A DNA stretch of 64,000 nt from Heliocidaris tuberculata (taxonomy: Eukaryota > Echinodermata > Echinoidea > Camarodonta > Echinometridae): positions 215,269 to 279,268 of the forward strand of contig CM046846.1 of assembly GCA_025618425.1 (NCBI GenBank), given 5' to 3'. Of this stretch, positions 35,801 to 47,800 are shown piece by piece. Below the pieces are notes generated by a model. That model saw only the letters and a program-made list of their open reading frames with translations. It had not been told where the DNA came from and made no database searches. Positions within the stretch are counted from its first letter, which is position 1; every line of letters begins with the position of its first letter. The translations under genes were made by a program, and so were the position numbers.

Positions 35801-38800
35801 CAACCCCAATGCAAAAGTGTTTACTGCAAGAGCATCAGCTGCCAGGTGCACCCCTCACATTCCAGGAACTGCAAAACCTGCGGTCAGTAGAGCGATTGAA
35901 GGGAAAAGTTGCTCTCAGAGTACCACAAGAAAACAAGGAGGCACTGAGGAATACCTGTCTGCCACTGGTAATAGACTATCTGGAGCTAATGATGAGGAGG
36001 GGGACAACGACAATGACGATGAGGATGAGGAACTCCTTGTTGATGACTGGCTTCAAGAACTGAAGATTCAGGTAGAAGAAGATGAAGCTGAGGAGTACAG
36101 GAGGTCACATCCTGAGATGTTTGCAGAGGGTCAAAAGGAAGATGATCAGGAGGTGAACAAAGACTTGGCTAATGAGTACAGGTGGTTACATCATGAGGAA
36201 AGGGGTGTATCAGACAAAGAATCGAAAGACCAGGATACTGCCTTGGATGAGGAACAACAACAGGAGAATCAATCAGCCAGAATTTGTGCAGAACCAGGAG
36301 GAGGACTTAGATCACAGATGCCACAAAGAAAAGAAACCATTTTAGCAGGATCAAAAGTTGAAGCAGCATCAACAGGACTAGCAAGGAAGTCTCCTAAACC
36401 GTTTCTAAAAAATCTGCGTATGGTAGAGAGAGATGGTCGTTATGCAGTACTGCATACTCAAGATGACACTTATGATTCAGATGATGATGATGAAGATGCA
36501 GAATTGGATACATCTGGTCAGAGACAAGAGGCTAGTGTTGAAGAACTCCTTCATAAGGCTTTCCAGAGACCTGATGTATACAAAATCTGTGTCTTCCACC
36601 AAAACATTACTGGATGTACGTATGCTGTCCCTGAAGATAGACAATCAGGAGATGAAATAACCATTTCAAGTTCGAATCGTCGAGGTCAAGCTCTCAACAG
36701 GGACAAGGTTCTTGTAGAGGTCCTAGAAAATCAGGAAGAACAACAAGAAGGAGAAGACAATGCTGAGAGAGAAATTAAAATCTTTGGGAAAGTAGTTGGC
36801 ATCATTGAACGCAATAACAATCTCCGATTTCAAAAGTTTGTGTGCTACCTGGATCCTCAGAATGACAATGTAATGGTGCCCATTGACCGTTCATGCCCAA
36901 AGATGTTGATCCTTGGAATGAAGAAAAGAAGTGCTACAAAGAAAAATGTAGCAGTGGTAACGCTATATGGTATGACCAAAAGGAGTGTCCAGACTGAAGA
37001 AGCTTGTAGATTTAAAAGAGATGTAGAAGTTGAATTCTTTGAGAGGCACAAAAAACTCTTTGTTGTGCGCTATCTGAAATGGCTCCCCAAATTTTCATAT
37101 CCATTGGGAGCAGCCATTGAAGAGTTAGAGCCTGGAAATACCAAAGAAAAAGGACTTCACATTCTCAAACTTATATATGGCATCGAGGCAGAATGCAAGC
37201 CAGCTGCAAAACAAGAGATGCAGCAGGAGTTCCCAGAAGGATGGTGTATCCCAGATGAAGTTGTTCAGAAAAGAGTAGATTTCCGTATGACGAGAACAAT
37301 CTTCACTATTGATCCTCCAGGTTCCACAGACTTGGATGATGCTGTCAGCTGTCTCTGTCTTCCTGGACAGCGTTACGAAGTTGGTGTGCACATTGCAGAC
37401 GTGTCCTACTTCATTCACAAGGACAGTACTATGGATAAAGATTCCTACAAGAGGGGTACAACGTTCTACCATCCATTCCCAGGTGATGCTTATCATATGC
37501 TGCCAAAAGAAGTGGTTACCAGGTTCCTAAGTCTACTCGCTGGAGAGGATAGGTTGGCATTGTCTGTCATCTTCACCCTTGATGATCATGGGCAGATTGT
37601 TGCAGAGCCTGTTTTCATGAGATCTGTTATTCGATCATATCAGCGACTTACCTATGAAGAGGCAGAGAAGTTGATCGTTAATAGCGGTAATACACCGGTT
37701 GAATACAGAACAGTTTCAGAACCCATCCGATGCTTACATAGGTTGTCAAGACGTCGCCGGATGCAGCGATTGAGAGACGGATGGATGGTGTACAATGCTG
37801 CTGACGATGATGGAGGGGCACTTTCTCATCCATATGCTCACAGCCTGATAGAAGAGCTCATGCTGATGGCCAATAATGCTGTTGCCGAACAGGTTCTTGC
37901 CAGGTTTCCTGATTGCACACCACTGCGCAGACAACTGGCCCCATCGCAAGATCAGGTAGAAGCATGGAAGGAACGTCATGGCAAGACTGCAAGAAACAGT
38001 ATTTGTCTTTCTGAGCTCGTGGATCGGAATCAGAATGGGGCCACAAGTGGTGACCAAGACGAATCGTTTGAAGATCAAGATGAAGAACATGACGTCCTAG
38101 TTGCTGCTGAAGTGTGGCAAATGGTTAGGAAAATCTGTGAATCACAAAATGTATCCCAAAGTCATGAGGAGATGATCAGTCTTATTCTTCAGGATAAAAA
38201 CCATCCGCAGCATGCAGTGGCACTGTCTGACAGCCATGACATCATGGAAACGGCACAATACATTGACTCAACAAGTCAAACCAAGCCAGAGAAGCGAGAA
38301 CACTATTCTTTGCAGATGAGAGCATACACTCACTTCACCTCACCCATCAGACGTTACATTGATCTTGTAGTGCATAGGATGCTTGTTGCTTGCATTGAGA
38401 ATAGCCAGTGCCCTTACACTGCTAGGGAGATGGCTGACATAACACATCATTGCAACAATCAGAATGCCAAAAGTAAGCGCTTTGATAAAGCCACAAAAGA
38501 GTTGAAGTTGGCTCTGAAGCTCAAGGAAGCTCCTCTTCAGGTTACAACTTTTGTTTCAGGGATCTCTGATGCAGCATTAAATCTGCATGTCCCGTATCGT
38601 AGCTACATATCTTCCAGACAGACAAAGCTTTCCTTTAATCTTCTGAATCCCTCTCAGAAACCTGATGTAGGATCCTCAGATGTCAAAGTGACATGGAAGT
38701 GTCGAATGTATGACAACAGCAGGAAATGCCCAGCTGACTCCCCAGCCAGCCCTAGAGTCACATATCCAGATCAGTACTTTAGAATTCCAGAGGACAAATG

Positions 38801-41800
38801 GCAACAGATCTTGCAGTCCATTAGGAGTAGAGATGCAAATCCAGAAGGCTTCAAAAAAGCCATTGAGACAGCACTGGTCCATGCTCATCCTAATGGTAAC
38901 CCATTCTCCAGGACCAATAGCAGAGGTAGACCAGATGGCAGGCCAGACAAAAATGAAAACGGTGTTATGAGCTTCTACCGAACCTATCAGATAGGAGATC
39001 CTTGCAGGGTTCAGATGCATTCACAGTTGGAGAAGGGTATACTTACTCCAAAGATGCAACTTTTTAACATGACTCCACACTTGGTTACTTGTGCAGAGCA
39101 TCATGCACATCCCATTGAGTGCTTCTCAAGTGTTGCCTCTGAAATTCCAGGCAGGGAGAAAAACATCACAACATACAAGTCCAAATGGCTTCAAATCCTC
39201 TCCATGACCTCCTGCTACAGCGCAGTCCATGCTGATGACACTGTTATTCTGCAGAATGTGAAAACCACTTTGGAGAAAAGTTCAGATGGGATAATGGGTC
39301 ACTTTCAGCTAGACTCTGAATTCCAGGATAAAAACCATCTTTCCATTTGCTTCAAGACCAAAAATGATATCCTGCAAAACAACTATGACTACCTGTGCAT
39401 CAACTTCACCAATCTGGATGTGGACACCAAGCCTCAATTAAAGATCATGGAATATGATAAGAGAGGACATGGACATCATGTTGGTCCTTTCAATGCTGAT
39501 GACTGGAAGAAGCAGTCATTCATCATTCACTGTAGGATAATGATTGTTCAAGATTGTCCGAAATGCAAGAGTACAATGAAGGATTCTACAAAAACACTTC
39601 CTGTGCATTTCGTAGTGCACCAACATTCCCTGCCATTCCCACTAGTTATCTTGGGTCATGAAGTCAATGTTGCAAGTACCGTGGAGTTCATTTCCATTCC
39701 CATACCAGATAGGTAAGTTTAGATTTCCATCATTTTCCCTAGTCGCTCTGATGGTGAGCTTATTGTCCCCCTTCTCCTTTGCTATGACAGAGGACTTAGA
39801 AATGCTGTCCATAAATTCCTAAAGCTTGGAGGTATACATGTAGGATCATCAAATTCATACCACAGGTGCATCTCTTTAGGATCTACTATCAGTACATCCG
39901 ACCACCTATCTGTTACAGTATGCTATTATATCCTATAATTGCCCATAACCGAACATAAAATTATTTCACAAATAGCCTACCATACACCGCCTCCGTCCCC
40001 CGGGTTGCCGTATGAAACCCGTCACCCGCCATGACACCTCCTCCTTCCTGTTGGCACCCATACGAACAAGACGTTTTTCGTGATTGCTCCTTAAAGGAAA
40101 CCAAAACCCAAGGAGAGAATCAATGTTATTGGAAAGTGAAAATTCAGAGAAGCACTTTACAAAAAGTTTCATTAAAATTGGTTAAAAAATGAGAGTTTTA
40201 TGGAAGTTTGAAAAGTCTCGTTTTACTTTCTATGGGGATCCTCAAATTGGCAAAATTGCTTCAAAATGGCTGATTTTGTGAACAACTCTCCATTTGTTTT
40301 GTACACGGATTTTCAGATTTTCCCCATTATCTCTCAGGGTGCTCCTTGTCTCCTCCTGAACTCGACATATGTGGTGTAAAATACATTTTCCCATTATATA
40401 TGTTGAGCTCAGAAGGAGATTAACTGCACCTTGAAAGATAATGAGGAAAATCTGAAAATCTGTGTACAAAACAAATGGAGAGTTGTTCACAAAATCAGCC
40501 ATTTTGAAGCAATTTTGCCAATTTGAGGATCCCCATAGAAAGTAAAACGAGACTTTTCAAACTTCCATAAAACTCTCATTTTTTAACCAATTTTAATGAA
40601 ACTTTTTGTAAAGTGCTTCTCTGAATTTTCACTTTCCAATAACATTGATTCTCTCCTTGGGTTTTGGTTTCCTTTAAATCCGTCGCCATCCGACGCAGAT
40701 TACCAACAATCAGGCCAGTTCTTTCCATTTTCTATTCTTTTGATTGTTGTTTTAGGCTAGCAATTCGTTTTAGATACTTTGTATCGGCGGAAAAGGGGAA
40801 AATCAGGCTTTTGTTTCGGCTTTGTGCCGACTTCGTTTGAGTTGCGTTGCTTCACACACACTGTGTGTTGTATGCACCGCGGCTTCGGAGCGTGGCTTGT
40901 GCTGGCTCGATTCTCCCGTTTCTGCTTTGCCTACCATTGTACGGCCTTCTGGTCGCTTTTGTTTAGATTTTTCTCCTCTCGTTGGACATTTAGTAGTCTC
41001 GGGAGTTAGTTTTTTAGTGTTTTCCACCGTTTGGTTGAAATTGGAAACATTGAGAAAAATTTTTTGTATGGCAGGCCAAATGCCGCCAGTTTTGATTTTT
41101 CGCCTATGGCAAGCCGCCCTGTCCAAAATGCACATCATTTATGTAGACATGGGTTTCTGGGCTGTTTTGGTACATGTTTTAATTTCATGTTCTTTCCTAG
41201 GCGTTTGTAGCGCTCTGCCGTCAATGTAGATCTATCTTGTTGGCACAGCGCTCCTTAATTCCCGCCCCTTGTCTTGTACACAAATTTCTTTTTTTTGTTT
41301 ACAATTGACTTGGTAATACATATTTTTTGTTTATATATATGTTCTGTATCTAACTGAGTCCTTTCCCCTTACAGGTATGACTCTTAGATGTCAGGTCTGC
41401 CGTCGGGGATTGCCGGACTGGGACGTGCACGCGTGTTGTCCACTGCACAGGCGATGCACCCGTCCCGATCCCTGTGCGGTATGCTCCGTTTGGTCTGAGC
41501 CTACTTGGGCTCAGCTAGAGGCTTGGCTAACTTCCCACCCCCCGATCCAGAGGGCTCCTAAAGCCCTGGTCCCTTCCGCCAGGCCGCCGGATTTAGGGCT
41601 TCCCGCCCGGGATCCCCCTGTAGAGGGAGAGCCTTTACCGGCGCTTGCGCCGGAGGGAAAAGGGTCCGGCCCAGCCGACCCTCCCCTTGAGCTCCTCGCC
41701 TCCGGGGGCAGCGAGTCGGAGGAGGAGGAGTGCAGGCCATGGCGCCATGACCGGAGCTCTACCACCCGCTCTCCCCCCGGTCCTATCCAACTGACCCAGG

Positions 41801-44800
41801 GGTTAGAGAGCGCCGGGGAGCCGCTCCGAGCCTCCTCGCTCGTGAGAGCCGCCCCCGTCCCGGCCGCTCGCAGCACTGACCGCCTGGTCACTCCTGCTGC
41901 TAGAGCGGCTCCTAGCCATGGCCCTGTCTGCTCCCCCCCCGGCCCCCCCGGCCAGCGGGCGGGCGCGAGCCGCGCCCCGGCGGCGCTGGGTGCTCCGCCC
42001 GGGGAAGAGACTTTCCCTGCGCGGGCAGATGGTCGCCCGGTGCCTTTGTTTGACCAGACTACGGCCGCCGGTGGCCTAGCCTCGTCTGCAGGCACAGCCC
42101 TTACGGATGAGTTCCCCCTGCTCCAGGCGGGTACTGCATCCCAGCCTCGGCTCCCCCGCCCTTCCCCGGGCCTGGCGACCCGAGCTCCGGCGGGTTATAG
42201 CGTGCCGCCAGCGGAGGTTCCCCTCCCGCTACCGGCGCCTACCCCGCCCATGCCTCTCCTCTCTGAGCTGTATGAGTCTCCTACAGCGACCGAGTCCGAA
42301 CCCTCTACTTCTGGGTGGGATTCGATGTCGGCCTCCTCAGCGGCGCCGTCCCTTGCAGGGACTGAAGCCCCGTCTGGGTTGAGGCATCTCAGTGAGGAGG
42401 CGGAGGCCTTACTTCTTCGATACCTCGAAGAATTCTATACGGTTCGCCCGGACCCGGCGGAACAACAACCCCTGGCGTCCCGGCTGTTCCGAGGGGGAGC
42501 CGGGGCTCAGCCCGGTATCCCCCTCACGGCAGACTTCAAGGAGGAGTACGGGCGTATCGCCCGAGAGCCGCCCCCTAAGAGGGGCCTCGCCGGCCTGCGT
42601 CGGGCTTTTGCTTTTCAGCCCGCGGACATGGCCCGCTACCTCGAGCCCGAGACCCTCTCCCCGGAGCTCCTAGCTCTCGGGGATTATGTAGGCAGGGCCA
42701 ATCCTCTCCGCCGTCGCGCCTTTCTTGAAGAGGATATGCGGTGGACGCACTTGTCGGTCCTAGCAAGGTCCTCGATGCGTCTAGCGGCTTATGCCGGGGC
42801 GTTAACGAACCTGGCTGTACAGGCGGATGACCTCCGGGTCTCCCCCGAGGACCGCCAGCTCTTGGACTCGCTCCTCATGTCCATCTCGGAGCATCTATGG
42901 AAGCAGTCCACGCGTACCGCACTCTTCACTACTCGCCGACGCCGGGACCTGGCCCTCGAGGCCCTCGGGTTCCCGGTGAGGCAAAGGACGCAGCTCACGA
43001 GTGGGATGCCATTCGAAGGGCCGTTCCTTTTCTCTGGCCAGTTCGCGCCCCGCATCAAGGAGGCGCTAACCCGTTGCCAGCAGGCGCGAGAGTTAGCAGG
43101 TCAGCTGATATCAGTACAGGCTCGACCTAACCGTCCCCGGGGATCGTCCCGCCGGCCACAGGCGTCGGCCCCCCAGCGTGTGACGGTGACTATGCCTCCC
43201 CCACAGACGACCCGCCGGGCCACAAACCGGGGGCGCCGTAACCGCAGGGGTAGAGGCAAGCAGCGGGGGTCTACCCGCCCGGCCGACAAGGGCCGCGGCG
43301 GCTTTTGACTCCTTGCCCCGAGCGCTTCAGGGCCCCCCCTCCGGGGTTGCATAACGGACGACGCCTTCATTCTCTCCGTTGTCGGCGGTGGCTTCTACGT
43401 CGAGTTAGCCACCCCCCTGCCCGGAGGCGTCGTCCGTCTTCCATCCCCTCGCATGTCTCCGCTTTTGCGTCGAGCCATGGCGGCCGAGATCGCCGCCTTG
43501 CTTGCGAAGGGGGCGGTGGAAAGGACCCGTGATCATCCGCGGTTATGCCTCTCCCCAATATTCCTATAGATATCTATAGATCTGAAGGATGCCTATCATC
43601 ACGTCCCCATCGCCCCAGCCTCTAGAGATCTGCTGGGCTTCGCGTTCGGGGGAAACGTGTACCGCTTCCGCGCCCTACCCTTCGGCCTGAAGCCCGCACC
43701 ACGCCTATTCACCAGGCTTGTATCGTGCGTGGCGGCCTTCCTCCGGCAGCAAGGCCTGCGGGTCTTTTGCTACCTGGACGACTGGCTGCTGGTAGCCAGC
43801 TCCCAGGTCCTGCTCTCCCGCCAGTTGGCGTTTTTGTTGAGAACAGTGCAAAACCTGGGGTTCCTCGTAAACTGGGAGAAGTCGGAGCTCGTGCCCACGC
43901 AGTGCCCGACCTTCCTGGGTGCGGTGATCGATATCCCCCGGCAACTGGCACGTCCCAGCCCGGAGCGGGTATCGACGATTACGGGCGCCGCCCGCCGTCT
44001 TCGGCTAAGGCGGCGGGTGCCAGCCAGGACCTGGCTTCAGTTCCTAGGGTTCCTGGCGAGCTTGGTCGATGTGCTGCCGGACTGCCGGCTGCACATGCGC
44101 CCACTACAGATCCATCTTCTCAGGCACTACCGCCCGTCACGGGACCCCCTGACGAGGCCTGTGCCGCTACCTCCGGCCGCCCGCCTTCTCCTCTGGCGGT
44201 GGGGCCGCCCGGAGTTTCTGATCAGGGGCAACCCCCTGCAGCCCCCGCAGCCCTCCATCACAGTGACCACCGATGCATCCCACATGGGATGGGGCGGACA
44301 CTGTCAGGGCCTGCATGCATATGGGGACTGGTGCCTCTCGGCCACCCTCCCACATATCAATGTGCTGGAGTTTCAGGCTGTTGCCTTGTCACTCCTCCAC
44401 TTTCTGCCGCTGATCCGCGGCCGGTCTGTGTTGATACGCACTGACAACATCACCGTTGCAGCGTATATCAACAAACAGGGGGGCACCCATTCCACGCGTC
44501 TGAACGCCCTAGCGGCGGAGCTGTGGAGGTGGTGCCGACGCATGGGGGTCTTCCCCGTTGCGTCGTACATTCCGGGCCGGGACAATCTGATCGCAGACTT
44601 CTTGTCCCGGGGCCGGGTTCTCCCCTCGGAGTGGACGCTCCACCCGCAGGTCATGCATCTGCTGGTGCGCCAGCTTCCCCCACTAGATGTGGATCTGTTT
44701 GCCTCGGAGTTGAACGCACGGCTGCCGATGTACTGCACGAGGGTGCAGGACCCGGCAGCCTGGCGGATGGACGCCTTCTCCTTCCCGTGGAAGGGATTCA

Positions 44801-47800
44801 GGGGTTATGCGTTTCCGCCGTTCGCCCTCATTCCCCGCGTTCTGCGGAAGGTGAGGCAGGACCAAGCAACTCTCCTCCTCATAGCCCCGTGGTGGCCCAA
44901 GAGGACGTGGTTTCTCGAGTTGACGGGCCTACTGGTGGGGAATCCGAGGCTCCTTCCCGCTCGTCCGGACCTGATCTCCCAGCCAGTGTCGGGGACTCTG
45001 CACCCCCGACCGGCCACGCTCCACCTGACTGCCTGGCCATTGTCAGGGAATCTGGAGCTCAGGCGGGCCTTTCAGAGCGGGCTGCGACCTTCGTCGCTCG
45101 CAGCCGACGGGAGTCCACCCGGGAATCTTATAATTCCCGTTTGGCTGGATACTTTAGCTGGTGCGAATCACACGGGGTGGATCCCCGTTCTGCACCTCTA
45201 AGGGATGTTGCAGACTTTCTGATTTCCCTTTTCGATAAGGGCCTGACTGTCTCGACCATCCGTGGCTACCGTTCGGCGATTGCCGTTATCCACGCTGGGT
45301 TTGCGGATGGGGCCAGTGTCTCTACTGCCCCCTCCCTGACCGGCCTGGTCCGCGCTTTTTTCCTGGAGCGCCCCCCGACTAGGAGATTGCTCCCGTCGTG
45401 GAGTCTCCCTCGGGTGCTGGAGGCCCTTGCCAGGGCGCCATTTGAGCCCCTCGCTGAGGCCTCGCTTAGAGATGTAACCATTAAAGCGGTCTTCCTCTTG
45501 GCGATTGCCTCCGGCCAGCGTCGCAGTGCCTTGCACGCACTGTCGGCGGCGCCGGGGCATGTCCGTTGGGAACGCGCGGGGGTGCACCTCATTCCCAACC
45601 CGTCCTATGTGGCGAAGAACCAGACTGCCAGCTCCCAACCGGTTGAGATTTTTATCCAACCGCTGTCCACCCTCTCGTCGGTGAAGGAGGATAAAGTCTG
45701 GTGTCCGGTGCGCGCTCTCAAGTATTATTGGGCGCGCACTAAGGAACGCCGTTCTGCTGATCAGCTTTTCGTGATTACGAAAGAGCCTTTTTCACCGGCT
45801 TCGAGAGATACTATCTCGAAGTGGATCGTTGCCGCCATTCGTGCGGCTGGCCCCGATGCCCTCTCGCCTGGCGTGTCGCCCCGTGCGCACGATGCCAGGG
45901 GGATCAGCGCATCTTGGGCTCTGTTCAACGGCGTGTCCGTAGAGGAGATTCAGAAGGCAGCTTATTGGCGCTCCCCGAATTCCTTCATCTCCTTTTATCT
46001 CCGGGACATCCCCGCCTCAGTACCCTCATTTTCTCGAGCAGCGCTACTGTCGGCATCTCAGTCCCGCTAATACACCGCTCCTTCACCGCTAGACGCAGCC
46101 AAGCCTCCCGCTGAGTCCGTGTCGGTCTAGCATACTGTAACAGATAGGTGGTCGGATGTACTGATAGTAGATCATGAGGATCAGGAGTGATCCTCTTATC
46201 TACGAGGTACATACGACCACCTATCTGTGTCCCCCCCTCCTACCCCTCGCCTCGCAGTTGCGACATGTCTGCGTGTCCTGGTTGCGGGTGCTCTCTTGGT
46301 ATGTGGTTTCGGAGGAAGTGTCATGGCGGGTGACGGGTTTCATACGGCAACCCGGGGGACGGAGGCGGTGTATGGTAGGCTATTTGTGAAATAATTTTAT
46401 GTTCGGTTATGGGCAATTATAGGATATAATAGCATACTGTAACAGATACATGGTCGTATGTACCTCGTAGATAAGAGGATCACACCTGATCCTCATGGTC
46501 TGGGTCAGTTCAAATGTGGGTCAGTTCAAATGTGGGTTAAAATCTGACCAAGGTCAAAGGTCTGTTGAACTCTCCTTGAAAAGCAATGTATCTCAATATC
46601 ATTATACTATTTTGTACAGAGTGTATCTCTTCAAGTTCAAATGTTTGTTAAATCTGTCCAAGGTTAAAAGCCAATAAACTTGTAGTGAAAAGCACTAGCT
46701 AAACTCTGAATAACTGTAAAGTGTAGCAATCACCAAAAAATGTTTTGCTATGTGTGTTCGTGTTCCATGTCGCTATACTGTATTCAAAGTATGAGCTTCA
46801 AATGGTAATATCTATTGAGATATTGCGAGTTTAAATAAATATTACAGTTATGTGTGAGTAGACTAGTTGATGTACACGTACGCACTCGTAAACAGTTGGT
46901 CAAAGTTGGGTAGCGTGGCAGAGGGTTTTATGTTTTCCTTTATTTTCTGCATACTCCTTTACTGTTAACCCATAGAAGGTCAGGTAAAGTATGTTCTAGC
47001 TGTACGCAAATGATTTTTTAGGTGATTGTTACTCTTTAACTTTCAGGTAGGATCATTAAATTAATACCATTGGTGCATTTCTTTAAGGCCCAGTCCAAAT
47101 TCAAATGTAGGTTAAACCTGTCTAAGTTCATAGGTCAATAAACTCTACTTTAACATGACTGCACTGTACACTAAATAACTTTGTACAACTTCAAGAGAAG
47201 ATCACCAACTTCGTACCACACTTGAATCTCTTGAAGAACTATAGGTATGATTGTATCCTTGTGGACGAACTATATATTTTTTCTCACCATTTTTTTTTCT
47301 GATATGAATACATCATGAAATATAGTTCTCTAACTTTTCATGTTCATCAAGTTTTGGAGAAGGCATCAACCATTGCACTTAAAAGGCCTGTTTTACAATA
47401 ATATACAATTATATCTGTCTATCCCACAAAGTGTACCTTGACTGTTAGGACAGATTAATGTTATCACTTTCTCTGAAAGTGTTTGAAATAAGATGTGTTA
47501 TAAGAATCAATCAGGTAGGTTTAAGCAATCTTAAATGTATTTTTGGTAGTGTAAATTAACAAAGGATTAGCTGTAATTTGCAACTTACTTTATTTTCTCT
47601 TCTATCTTATTTGGTATTACCCTCTTTGTAATGCTTGGAAAAATAGGTATGGATTGAAATTTAAAGTATCTTTGTACTGCAAGCTATTACAGTATTTAAA
47701 GTTTAAGGCCCATATTCTGAACTCGGGTTTAGCTTAAACTCCAGTCTAAGTTAAACAAGATTCTAACTAAACCCGACTTAGACTGCATGTCAGGTTTAAC

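Larger units (their letters stand above)
39889..46496 (+). mobile_element. DIRS-like tyrosine-recombinase retrotransposon
   Basis: Inverted terminal repeats (about 39889-40044 and 46305-46496), a gag-like frame, reverse transcriptase/RNase H, and an overlapping tyrosine recombinase frame are present, but no integrase or protease. An internal complementary region at 46130-46228 equals the reverse complement of the left end joined to that of the right end, the circle-junction signature of DIRS1-type elements. The coding part is very GC-rich against an AT-rich host. No target duplication is expected. The copy carries an in-frame stop and a likely deletion in reverse transcriptase. Confidence 0.9.

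Noticed and set aside
35773..36660. Secondary plus-strand frames within the giant exon (96 and 75 residues)
   Set aside because: Shadows of the acidic linker in another frame.
41511..42095. 194-residue minus-strand frame inside DIRS ORF1
   Set aside because: Antisense shadow of a GC-rich, G/C-ending coding frame; no domain, and it disappears with the composition.
43725..44444. 239-residue plus-strand frame overlapping the DIRS reverse transcriptase
   Set aside because: Out-of-frame reading of the reverse transcriptase; the palm and YLDD motifs are in the other frame.
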